Source: Clostridium sp. CAG:451 | GTDB taxonomy: Bacteria; Bacillota_I; Bacilli_A; RF39; UBA660 | Direction: 5' to 3' | Length of the DNA stretch: 21,845 nt | Assembly (NCBI GenBank): GCA_000438295.1 | Contig: FR901076.1 | Span: 1 to 21,845 of the forward strand | Shown: positions 1 through 5,638 of the stretch, piece by piece | Layout: each line of letters begins with the position of its first letter | Numbering within the stretch: position 1 is the stretch's first letter | Notes under the pieces: generated by a model | What the model saw: only the letters and a program-made list of their open reading frames with translations | Told to the model about the DNA's origin: nothing | Database searches by the model: none | Translations under genes and position numbers: made by a program

Positions 1-991
1 ATAGATGATTTGCACAAAGAATTTTTCATATTTTGGATGCCTTTCCAATGGTTAAGAATGTAGTTTTTGTATCCTTCTGTTTTTTTGCTTTCTAGATTCT
101 TTAGTTTTACTTTCTATTAACTTATCCATTTCTTCTTTAAAGGCTTTTTTATCTTTTTTCTAGTAGACAATATCTGCAATTTTTTGTCTTAATTCTTTGT
201 CAGTAGTGGAACGATTTATCTTCTGCTTTACATGAAATTCACAAGTATTAATAGTTACTTTGTTATTGGTATATAACTTTAATTCAGAAGCACCAGAAAG
301 TATCCAAGAACCAGCATCACTAAGTAAATTAATGTTTTCTAAAATTTCAAAATTATAAATATTAGGAATAACATTCATAAACTCCTGCCATGGTTTATCA
401 GAAGATGTTATGAAGACATGTTTACCAACTAATCTACTTCTTTTGCCTTTTCGGTCTATATCAGTGAAAGTGATAAATTTTATTAGGCTCATTTTTATCC
501 TGCTTATGTATCCACTTTTCATCAACCATAACATATAAAGTTTTACCATGTTCTATTTCATCATATTTTATTTCACGTAGCTTAGCTTCACGTTTAAATA
601 GATAAATAGTCTGCTTTGGAATAGATAATGTTTGTTTTAAAGATTGTTTTATGTGTAAAGCATTTAAAGAAGAAAATGATGATGTGTGACTTGGATTACG
701 CCAAACAGAATCTTGAATGAGAATTCCACGTACTATAGGATCATAAGTTTTATAGGCTTCTAAACCTGGAACATCATCAATGTAGTTATAGTATTCATTG
801 GTATATTTATCTTGATATAAGGTGCGGTGAAATGTGATTTCCCCAAAGATAGTAACAATGGTTCTCTTAACATTAGATTTATTGATATAAAATCTTTCTT
901 TTCTTTTTTCTGAATTTTTAAATTCTAAATCAACGGATTCAATAAATTCTTTTATAAGGTCAGAAGATAAATCATTAAATAATTCTTGCAA
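1..991 (-). pseudogene. Decayed ISLre2-type (UPF0236) transposase, running off the window edge
   Basis: The reverse strand encodes an ISLre2-like transposase in pieces. The N-terminal piece (991-461) contains the family-typical GEITFHRTLYQ and YVMVDEKWIH stretches. It breaks near 480 after NEPNKI and resumes one base out of frame as ITFTDIDRKGKRSRLVGKHVF through SDAGSWI to KLYTNNKV...CEFHVKQ. An in-frame TAG stops it at 160-162. The same frame continues KKDKKAFKEEMDKL, and near 75 the reading shifts again to YILNHWKGIQNM, which resembles the family's C-terminal region. Two frameshifts and a nonsense codon make it non-functional. The TTG at 991 is only the first possible start codon; homologous-looking sequence (CIEKFIFSNIKNIYVN) extends upstream in frame, so the original start is uncertain. 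The gene is cut at base 1, so the rest of the element lies outside. Family assignment is from recalled motifs; the decay is seen directly. Confidence 0.82.
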
Positions 992-1087
992 TGAAACAGT
1001 TAAGTTAACATATATATTTTTAATATTACTAAAAATAAATTTTTCAATGCAAATGGCTAATTTTTTATTTTTTGATTTTACAGGTAT

Positions 1088-1096
1088 ATTATACCA
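1088..1096 (-). promoter_or_regulatory. Extended -10 promoter of the decayed ISLre2 transposase
   Basis: Read on the minus strand this is TGG-TATAAT, an extended -10 box (TGn followed by TATAAT). It lies upstream of the transposase remnant, with no convincing -35 at 17 bp. It probably once drove the transposase. Confidence 0.4.
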
Positions 1097-1156
1097 TGAG
1101 TCTTTTCTTTTTTTATGTATTCCGATAAATTTTTACTCGTCAATACACTTTTTTTA

Positions 1157-1185
1157 TTGAAAGAAAAAGTGGTTTATGATAAAAT
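1157..1185 (+). promoter_or_regulatory. Sigma-A-type promoter of the DGR target gene
   Basis: TTGAAA (1157-1162), a 17-bp spacer and TAAAAT (1180-1185) form a near-consensus promoter. It lies 31 bp before the target gene ATG, with an AGAGGTG ribosome binding site in between (about 1205-1211). The gene therefore has its own promoter, independent of the minus-strand RT operon. Confidence 0.6.
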
Positions 1186-1216
1186 TTTCTTATAAGGATA
1201 AGGATAGAGGTGTCTT

Positions 1217-2728
1217 ATGACTAAAGAAAAAAATAAGATAATATTAGTAATTATATTAATACTTATAAGTTTAATAACATTAGTAGGTAGTAGTTATGCT
1301 TTACTTACTAAATCATTTAAAAGTAAAAAACTTAGTATGGAAGTAGGGACATTAAAAATAGACTTTGCAGAAGGTAATGCTATAAATATGGCTAATGCTG
1401 CACCAATGACAGATAGTAATGGCCTAAAGTCTACGCCATATACTTTTACTATAACAAATGGTGGAGATATTAATGCCTATTATACAGTATCTAACGAAGA
1501 AGAATTAGCTAATACCCTAGATACAAGTTATTTACGTATGAAATTAACTGGGTCTGATGGTTATGATTCTGGTATAAAAACAGTAAAGGAATTAGGAACA
1601 GAAACTTATAAACTTATAGATGATACATTATTAGAAACCGGTAAAAGTGTTACTTATGAATTACGTATGTGGATATCCCAAGATGCAGGAAATGATATTC
1701 AAGATAAAATATATAAAAGTAAGATAGTAGTAAATGGGACTAGTAATAAACTACCATTAGCAACAGATAAAATACTAGCTAAAGCAAACCCTGAAAACTT
1801 AGATTATAACAGTGCAACAGATGCTCAAAAGAAAGAGATGTGGACATTCACACATGAAGCAACAGAGCAAACAACAGCACTAACAGATTATCGTTATATA
1901 GGAGCTGACCCTAATAACTACGTAAAATTTAATGATGAGTTATGGCGAATAATAGGAGTCTTTGATACAGATGATGGAACAGGAAAGGTAGAAAAAAGAC
2001 TAAAGATAATAAGAAATGAATCAATAGGAAGTTATTCATGGGATAATAAAGATACTACAACCGGAGCAGAAACTGCTTATGGAAAAAATGAATGGACAGA
2101 TGCAAGATTAAATTATTTACTAAACCCAGGACATGAAAGTGAAACTAACGGAGGAAGCTTATACTGGAATAGAAAGAGTGGAACTTGTTATAAAGGACAA
2201 AATAACTCCACTACATCATGTGATTTTACTTCTACAGGTCTAACAGACACAGCAAAATCAATGATAGGAGATGCAAAGTGGTACTTAGGGGGCAGTAGTA
2301 CTTACAATGATGTAACACCACCAATGTTTTATACAAGGGAAAGAGGAACAACAGTGTATAGTGGACACAGTACCAGCTGGATAGGAAAAGTAGGATTAAT
2401 GTACCCAAGTGACTATGGATATGCCACAAGTGGAGGAAGTTCTACTAATAGAAATAGTTGTTTAGCTAAAGAATTATACAATTGGGATAGTAGTGGCTAT
2501 AGTGATTGTAAAAATAACGATTGGATGTATAACTCAAACATATGGCAATGGACAATGAGCCCGCGTGCCGATTATTCTAATGGTGTTTTCATTGTCTATA
2601 ATTCTGGCTATGTCGGCCACATTATTGCTTATAGTACTTTTGCGGGCCGCCCAGTCGTATATCTAAAATCCACAATTAAGGTGATATCAGGATCAGGGAC
2701 TACAAGTTCACCATACATTCTGGGATAA
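1217..2728 (+). CDS. DGR target protein: membrane-anchored, lectin-like surface protein with a variable region
   Basis: 503 residues. Residues about 8-28 are a hydrophobic signal or membrane segment after a Lys-rich start. Residues about 25-175 (SYALLTKSFKSKK, VGTLKIDF, TFTITNGGDI, KIVVNGTS) resemble the beta-rich TasA/camelysin type of domain. From about residue 185 it carries the YIGADPNNYVKFNDELWRII pattern, a tyrosine/glycine-rich stretch, NIWQWTMSPR and GRPVVYLK, as expected for the FGE/C-type-lectin-like folds that DGRs diversify. Residues 448-479 are encoded by VR and match the downstream template TR1 except at adenine positions; a constant tail of 24 residues follows. It starts at an ATG with an AGAGGTG site and has its own promoter. 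Role (inference): exported cell-surface receptor or adhesin with a diversifiable binding face. No ligand can be inferred. Gene identity as a DGR target is strong; the domain names come from pattern recognition. Confidence 0.9.
   Translation: MTKEKNKIILVIILILISLITLVGSSYALLTKSFKSKKLSMEVGTLKIDFAEGNAINMANAAPMTDSNGLKSTPYTFTITNGGDINAYYTVSNEEELANTLDTSYLRMKLTGSDGYDSGIKTVKELGTETYKLIDDTLLETGKSVTYELRMWISQDAGNDIQDKIYKSKIVVNGTSNKLPLATDKILAKANPENLDYNSATDAQKKEMWTFTHEATEQTTALTDYRYIGADPNNYVKFNDELWRIIGVFDTDDGTGKVEKRLKIIRNESIGSYSWDNKDTTTGAETAYGKNEWTDARLNYLLNPGHESETNGGSLYWNRKSGTCYKGQNNSTTSCDFTSTGLTDTAKSMIGDAKWYLGGSSTYNDVTPPMFYTRERGTTVYSGHSTSWIGKVGLMYPSDYGYATSGGSSTNRNSCLAKELYNWDSSGYSDCKNNDWMYNSNIWQWTMSPRADYSNGVFIVYNSGYVGHIIAYSTFAGRPVVYLKSTIKVISGSGTTSSPYILG
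2558..2654 (+). repeat. DGR variable repeat (VR)
   Basis: This 97-bp segment aligns without gaps to TR1 (3071-3167). There are 15 mismatches, every one at a TR1 adenine (9 A to T, 5 A to G, 1 A to C) out of 32 adenines. No C, G or T differs inside the segment. Twelve codons change, mostly Asn to Tyr, Ile, Gly, His, Ser or Phe. The 3' end GCGGGCCGCCCAG is invariant and would act as the initiation-of-mutagenic-homing (IMH) end; identity stops immediately after it. It lies in frame at residues 448-479 of the target protein. Confidence 0.95.
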
Positions 2729-2896
2729 GATAGGGAGGTACTAAGACGCCGACAGTGAGGGCGGAGACCGAAAGGAGGCAGCTGTTGATAAATAAACAAG
2801 TAGAGAATAAAGGTAAGTAGTAACTATGTAGGTAAAATTGTGTATAAAAAGAAGTCGTGAAGGAAATATAAGACTTAGATAATATAGAGCGAGTGT
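2729..2896 (+). other. GC-richer 3' untranslated stretch after the target gene, no gene recognised
   Basis: Between the target stop codon and its terminator there is no credible gene. Bases 2737-2785 are unusually GC-rich for this window and include CGCC...GGCG (a 4-bp stem around GACAGTGAG) and a perfect AAAGGAGG site (2772-2779). That site lies six bases before a TTG opening an 11-codon frame that ends at TAG. A reverse-strand reading frame over 2700-2933 has no ribosome binding site and no protein-like composition. Possible uses are a structured mRNA tail or a leftover of an earlier gene end. Confidence 0.4.
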
Positions 2897-2941
2897 GGTC
2901 AATGGCTTGCGATTGAGCAAACCATTGACCCAATTATTTTT
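2897..2941 (+). terminator. Rho-independent terminator of the target gene
   Basis: GGTCAATGG (2897-2905) pairs with CCATTGACC (2922-2930), and the stem continues through TTGC/GCAA after one mismatch. A T-rich tract (ATTATTTTT) follows. This would end the target mRNA about 170 nt after the stop codon, before the TR1 transcription unit. Confidence 0.75.
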
Positions 2942-3004
2942 GCTTTCAATATGTTAATTTATCATATATATCACTAAATATCTATAAGTATGATATGATA
3001 GATC

Positions 3005-3013
3005 TGCTATAAA
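3005..3013 (+). promoter_or_regulatory. Extended -10 promoter candidate for the TR1 RNA
   Basis: TGC-TATAAA is an extended -10 box 58 bp before TR1, without a good -35. The same TGC-TATA pattern occurs at the matching place before TR2 (TGC-TATAGA, 6937-6945). Both are followed by a similar AGG(G/T)TAATCTTTT stretch. Conservation in two copies supports use as a template-RNA promoter. Confidence 0.4.
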
Positions 3014-3070
3014 TGTTATAGTAGGGTAATCTTTTATGAAGTGTGCTTTTGGCTTCGTGCCTGTTTTTTT

Positions 3071-3167
3071 AGCCCGCGTGCCGATAATTCTAATAATGTT
3101 TTCAATGTCAATAATACTGGCTATGTCAACAACAATAATGCTAATAATACTAATGCGGGCCGCCCAG
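3071..3167 (+). repeat. DGR template repeat 1 (TR1), cognate of the VR in the target gene
   Basis: A 97-bp non-coding copy of the VR in which the variable codons are almost all AAT/AAC. Read in the VR frame it gives 13 Asn codons and then a stop (GAT TAA) just after the repeat. AAY codons are the typical DGR template design because adenine changes there reach many amino acids but never a stop. It begins at AGCCCGCG and ends with the IMH-like GCGGGCCGCCCAG. The sense matches the target gene and opposes the RT operon. GCCCGC (3072-3077) and GCGGGC (3155-3160) are inverted repeats that could clamp the A-rich core. Confidence 0.95.
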
Positions 3168-3281
3168 CCGATTAATTTAGGTATCTATGGTTACGGCTTT
3201 AGATAGAGTAATAATCGACATAGTTTATCCTTGTTTTAAACAGAACTAGGCATATATACAGGAAGTGATACGTCAATTCCT
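3071..3281 (+). ncRNA. Probable DGR template RNA 1 (TR1 plus structured 3' spacer)
   Basis: The roughly 114 nt after TR1 are strongly conserved after TR2 although nothing there is coding. Two hairpins are visible. Hairpin A has TATCTA (3182-3187) pairing with TAGATA (3200-3205). Hairpin B has AGGAA (3260-3264) pairing with TTCCT (3277-3281), with inner TGA/TCA closing a TACG loop. In the TR2 copy the stem bases differ in a compensating way. In characterised DGRs (the Bordetella phage BPP-1 type) sequence 3' of the TR is part of the RNA bound by RT/Avd and needed to start cDNA synthesis. Assigning this tract that role is inference from position, conservation and covariation. Exact RNA ends are unknown. 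Confidence 0.75.
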
Positions 3282-3300
3282 TATAGGTATATGAAATATT

Positions 3301-3324
3301 ATAGACCAGTTTTTACTGGTCTAT
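3301..3324. terminator. 10-bp perfect hairpin at the junction of TR1 RNA and RT operon
   Basis: ATAGACCAGT (3301-3310) and ACTGGTCTAT (3315-3324) form a 10-bp stem around TTTT. It overlaps the stop codon of the last RT-operon gene (3313-3315) and lies just after the TR1 spacer. The two transcription units converge here, so it is placed to end either or both. Neither side has a strong T tract, so it may act as an RNA 3' stabiliser instead. Confidence 0.5.
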
Positions 3325-3618
3325 TTGGTTGTAGTATTCTTTTACTACTACTTTATATATTAATCTAACTAGCTTAGCTTTTTTCTTATATAAACTATAA
3401 CTATTATTTATATATTTTTTACTTCCTATTATATCTAAGTTATCTACAATTATATAGTTTATTTGTTCTTTATCTAGTGTTTCTAATATATTATCTTTAG
3501 TTTTAATTAAAGATAATATATTAGTATCAATATCATAAGTTTTTAATTCCTTTTTCTCTATAAAGAATATTATATATTCTCTATATATATTTCTAAAGAA
3601 TAAGTATCTATTTTTCAT
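3313..3618 (-). CDS. Small DGR operon protein, possible diverged MutS-domain-I-like accessory
   Basis: 101 residues, last gene of the four-gene RT operon. Its ATG overlaps the RT gene by 11 nt, so it should be translationally coupled. No standard family is recognised. It resembles the first gene of the same operon: ETLDKEQINYIIVD here corresponds to NTLNRKKINYIID there, preceded by an aromatic/hydrophobic strand-like segment (EYIIFFIEKKELKTYDI against GFYTVYNNDCYIINYLF) and followed by a Tyr-rich then KKK-rich stretch. The likely reading is a second, degenerate copy of the small MutS-like accessory fold. It lacks the GG-F-Y start and the GFP segment. Its function is unknown; operon position argues for a part in retrohoming. 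Existence as a gene is well supported, homology is tentative. Confidence 0.7.
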   Translation of the reverse strand: MKNRYLFFRNIYREYIIFFIEKKELKTYDIDTNILSLIKTKDNILETLDKEQINYIIVDNLDIIGSKKYINNSYSLYKKKAKLVRLIYKVVVKEYYNQIDQ

Positions 3619-4687
3619 AAAAGTCCCTTTCTATTATCCTTCTTATCTTTCTTTCTGAACCAAATTTAAAACCATAATAGTAAGTATTAACAGAAGCGAA
3701 TGCTTTAGCTGGTTCTATTTTATTATTATCTAATAAGTATTTAACTTCTTTTACTCTTTTTTTAACCCTTTTTTTAGTTGAATTAGATACATTTATTACT
3801 GTTTTATTATCAATAACCCTAAATCTATAACCACAAAAGGTAAAGCCTTCTCTACTATTACTTAATATAGTTTTCTTCTTATTTAATTCTAATTTATAAA
3901 CATTATTTAATTCTTCTTCTAGATTATTTAATATTTCTTTTAAATAATTTTTATCTTCATGTATTAATATTAAATCATCCATATACCTAACATAATGTTT
4001 AATATGATAAGTATGTACTATTTTATAATCTATTTTATATAGATAATAGATTGATAAGAATTGTGATGAATAATTACCGATAGGTAGTCCTTTATCTCTT
4101 AAATAGTATGGTAAATCATTATTATTATATCTTTCTTTTATTTTAGCTATATTTCTATTTATATAGCTTTTATTAGTACTATCTATTATCTTAGCTATAT
4201 AGTTATAGATATAAGCATCGTTTAGGTCTTCTTTTAACATTTCTTTTAATCTATTATGATCTATTGAATAGAAATATTTTTTCATATCTAATTTTAAGAT
4301 ATAGAATGTTTTATATTTCTTCATACTTTCTATATCCTTTTTAATTAGTTTAATAGCATAATCTCTTCCCATTCCTTTTCTAGTTGCTACATTTCTATTG
4401 ATTAGTTTATTTTCTAAAAAAGGATATAGAAAGTATTTAGTTATATAATGATTAATTATTTTATCATGTATATTTAGACTCATTATTATCCTATATTTAG
4501 GATCTTTTATTAAGAATATATTATAATAACCACCACTATAATTAATATCCTTTAAAGTATTAGTTACTTTTTCTATATTCATCATTTTATATCTATCAAA
4601 TTTATATATTTTCTCTTTATTTCTCGTATTTGGTTTAATGCTTTCTTCATATATTTTTAATACATCATTACTATTTATTACTGTCAT
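3608..4687 (-). CDS. DGR reverse transcriptase
   Basis: 359 residues, a normal length for a stand-alone DGR RT with fingers, palm and thumb but no maturase or nuclease domain. RT motifs appear in order: DPKYRIIMSLNIHDKIINHYI (about 62-82), ATRKGMGRDYAI (101-112), the first catalytic Asp in LKLDMKKYFYSID (D134), GLPIGNYSSQF (200-210), RYMDDLILIHED with the metal-binding YMDD (235-238), and FTFCGYRFR (282-290). The GxxxSQ form of motif 4, instead of QGxxxSP of retrons and group II introns, is characteristic of DGR RTs. It would copy the TR RNA into cDNA with misincorporation opposite adenine, working with Avd. Its ATG overlaps the avd gene by 17 nt and its end overlaps the next gene by 11 nt, so the operon is translationally coupled. 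All catalytic residues are present. Confidence 0.95.
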   Translation of the reverse strand: MTVINSNDVLKIYEESIKPNTRNKEKIYKFDRYKMMNIEKVTNTLKDINYSGGYYNIFLIKDPKYRIIMSLNIHDKIINHYITKYFLYPFLENKLINRNVATRKGMGRDYAIKLIKKDIESMKKYKTFYILKLDMKKYFYSIDHNRLKEMLKEDLNDAYIYNYIAKIIDSTNKSYINRNIAKIKERYNNNDLPYYLRDKGLPIGNYSSQFLSIYYLYKIDYKIVHTYHIKHYVRYMDDLILIHEDKNYLKEILNNLEEELNNVYKLELNKKKTILSNSREGFTFCGYRFRVIDNKTVINVSNSTKKRVKKRVKEVKYLLDNNKIEPAKAFASVNTYYYGFKFGSERKIRRIIERDFYEK

Positions 4688-5012
4688 AATTTTTCCATCC
4701 GTATGTAAGTTTAGTTATAAATGTTAATTTATAAATATACTTATCTAATTGTTTTTTATTAATACATTTATGTTTGTAACTCACTTCAAAGTAAAAGTCT
4801 AACATAGATATTTTTACTAATATAGTATTTATTGTTTCTTCTTTACTAGAACTAATATTATTAGCTTTAAATATTAGTTCTAGTATTTCATAAGATGTTG
4901 ATTGTATCTTGTCCTTTAAGTTATATTCTTTTTTGGGGTAGTTAATTAATACCTCATCAAGTGCTAGAATAAATTCCTTCATCTTTATTTCTAAATTAAA
5001 TGTATTAGTCAT
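4671..5012 (-). CDS. avd: Avd-like accessory variability determinant (four-helix protein)
   Basis: 113 residues, all-helical in appearance. It has the layout of DGR Avd / 23S-rRNA-IVP-type four-helix proteins: an initial helix ending in YPKKEYNLKDKIQ, then SYEILELIFKANN, KISMLDFYFEVSYKHKCINKKQLDKYIYKL, and a C-terminal TYGWKNYD resembling the family's GGW ending. Lysines are abundant, as expected for a protein that binds RNA. In known systems Avd forms a ring-like pentamer that partners the RT and is essential for retrohoming. It sits directly before the RT gene, overlapping it by 17 nt, and overlaps the preceding gene by 8 nt. Assignment rests on size, helix pattern and position. Confidence 0.85.
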   Translation of the reverse strand: MTNTFNLEIKMKEFILALDEVLINYPKKEYNLKDKIQSTSYEILELIFKANNISSSKEETINTILVKISMLDFYFEVSYKHKCINKKQLDKYIYKLTFITKLTYGWKNYDSNK

Positions 5013-5364
5013 TTAAGTACCTCATAATAAGGTCATATAATTCATCTATTTGTTTAGCTGATAAACTATTAACTTTTTCTTCTAATGTTTTTTTCTTCTT
5101 TATTAAATTATAATTATTAACACCAGTTGTTAGGTATTGCTCATAATTATTAGTACTAAACTTAACTTCCTTATTATCTATTATATAATTGATTTTTTTT
5201 CTATTTAGGGTATTAAGTACTTTATTAATACTACTTATAGGAAATCCTGTTTTATTATTAACTATTTTGTAATTAAAAAGATAGTTAATTATATAACAGT
5301 CATTATTATAGACGGTATAGAATCCACCTTTTTTTACTATATTAATATAATTAGTTTTTGTCAT
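5005..5364 (-). CDS. Small MutS-domain-I-like DGR accessory protein (MSL type)
   Basis: 119 residues, first gene of the RT operon. I start it at the ATG of MTKTNYINIV (5364-5362) because a good GGAGATGATAAC ribosome binding site precedes it. A longer open frame reaches 5535, but that extension crosses the IS boundary and has no such site. Residues about 10-75 (KKGGFYTVYNNDCYIINYLF, GFPISSINKVLNTL, INYIIDNKEV) follow the pattern of the MutS mismatch-recognition N-terminal domain, whose core is G-x-FYE-x-F...D-A...L and GVP-x-H...YL-x-L...V-x-I-x-EQ. Short MutS-like proteins have been described as accessories of some DGR lineages. The C-terminal 35 residues (TLEEKVNSLSAKQIDELYDL) look helical and charged. 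Its end overlaps avd by 8 nt. Gene call is firm, the domain assignment is pattern-based. Confidence 0.72.
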   Translation of the reverse strand: MTKTNYINIVKKGGFYTVYNNDCYIINYLFNYKIVNNKTGFPISSINKVLNTLNRKKINYIIDNKEVKFSTNNYEQYLTTGVNNYNLIKKKKTLEEKVNSLSAKQIDELYDLIMRYLND

Positions 5365-5382
5365 GTTATCATCTCCTAGATA

Positions 5383-5411
5383 ATAATAACTTATTTTAAC
5401 AAAAATGGCAA
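5383..5411 (-). promoter_or_regulatory. Promoter of the DGR RT operon
   Basis: On the minus strand TTGCCA (5411-5406), 17 bp and TATTAT (5388-5383) lie just upstream of the first RT-operon gene. The boxes are entirely outside the IS element, whose inner edge is at about 5446, so the insertion should not have removed the operon promoter. Confidence 0.5.
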
Positions 5412-5590
5412 AAAATACCAGTTTTTTGGTTATGTCCTTTCTTCTCTTATAACTGGACAGTTTTCTAATAGTGCTTATAATTACTGCTTTCTGTAATAAG
5501 AAAAGTAAGGCCAGTGCTTGAGTTTTATGATACATAGACCACCTAGAAAAAAACTACATAATAAAAAACTGAATTTTATAACACAGCAAC

Positions 5591-5615
5591 GCACTCCATA
5601 TTACTATGGAGTTTT
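5591..5615 (+). terminator. Hairpin with T run inside the left end of the IS
   Basis: ACTCCATA and TATGGAGT enclose TTAC and are followed by TTTTTG on the plus strand. It sits between the IS left end and the transposase stop codon. In this orientation it would stop outside transcription running antisense into the transposase gene, a common protective arrangement in IS elements. Confidence 0.45.
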
Positions 5616-5638
5616 TGAATTATTAAATTGTGATTTTT

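Noticed and set aside
2232..2429. Reverse-strand open frame of 65 codons inside the target gene
   Set aside because: Lies fully within the well-supported target gene in the other strand, with no ribosome binding site and a composition typical of antisense reading.
2700..2933. Reverse-strand open frame of 77 codons across the target gene end and its terminator
   Set aside because: It runs through a clear terminator hairpin and has no start signal or protein-like composition.
3030..3070. Terminator just before TR1 (GAAG...CTTC followed by seven T)
   Set aside because: The possible stem is only four base pairs with an 11-base loop, too weak to support.
3608..4687. Group II intron or retron reverse transcriptase
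   Set aside because: No maturase or endonuclease domain, no intron RNA or msr/msd arrangement, motif 4 is GxxxSQ, and a TR/VR pair and Avd are present.
5365..5535. N-terminal extension of the small MutS-like gene to 5535
   Set aside because: It crosses the operon promoter and the IS inverted repeat; the ATG at 5364 has a proper ribosome binding site.
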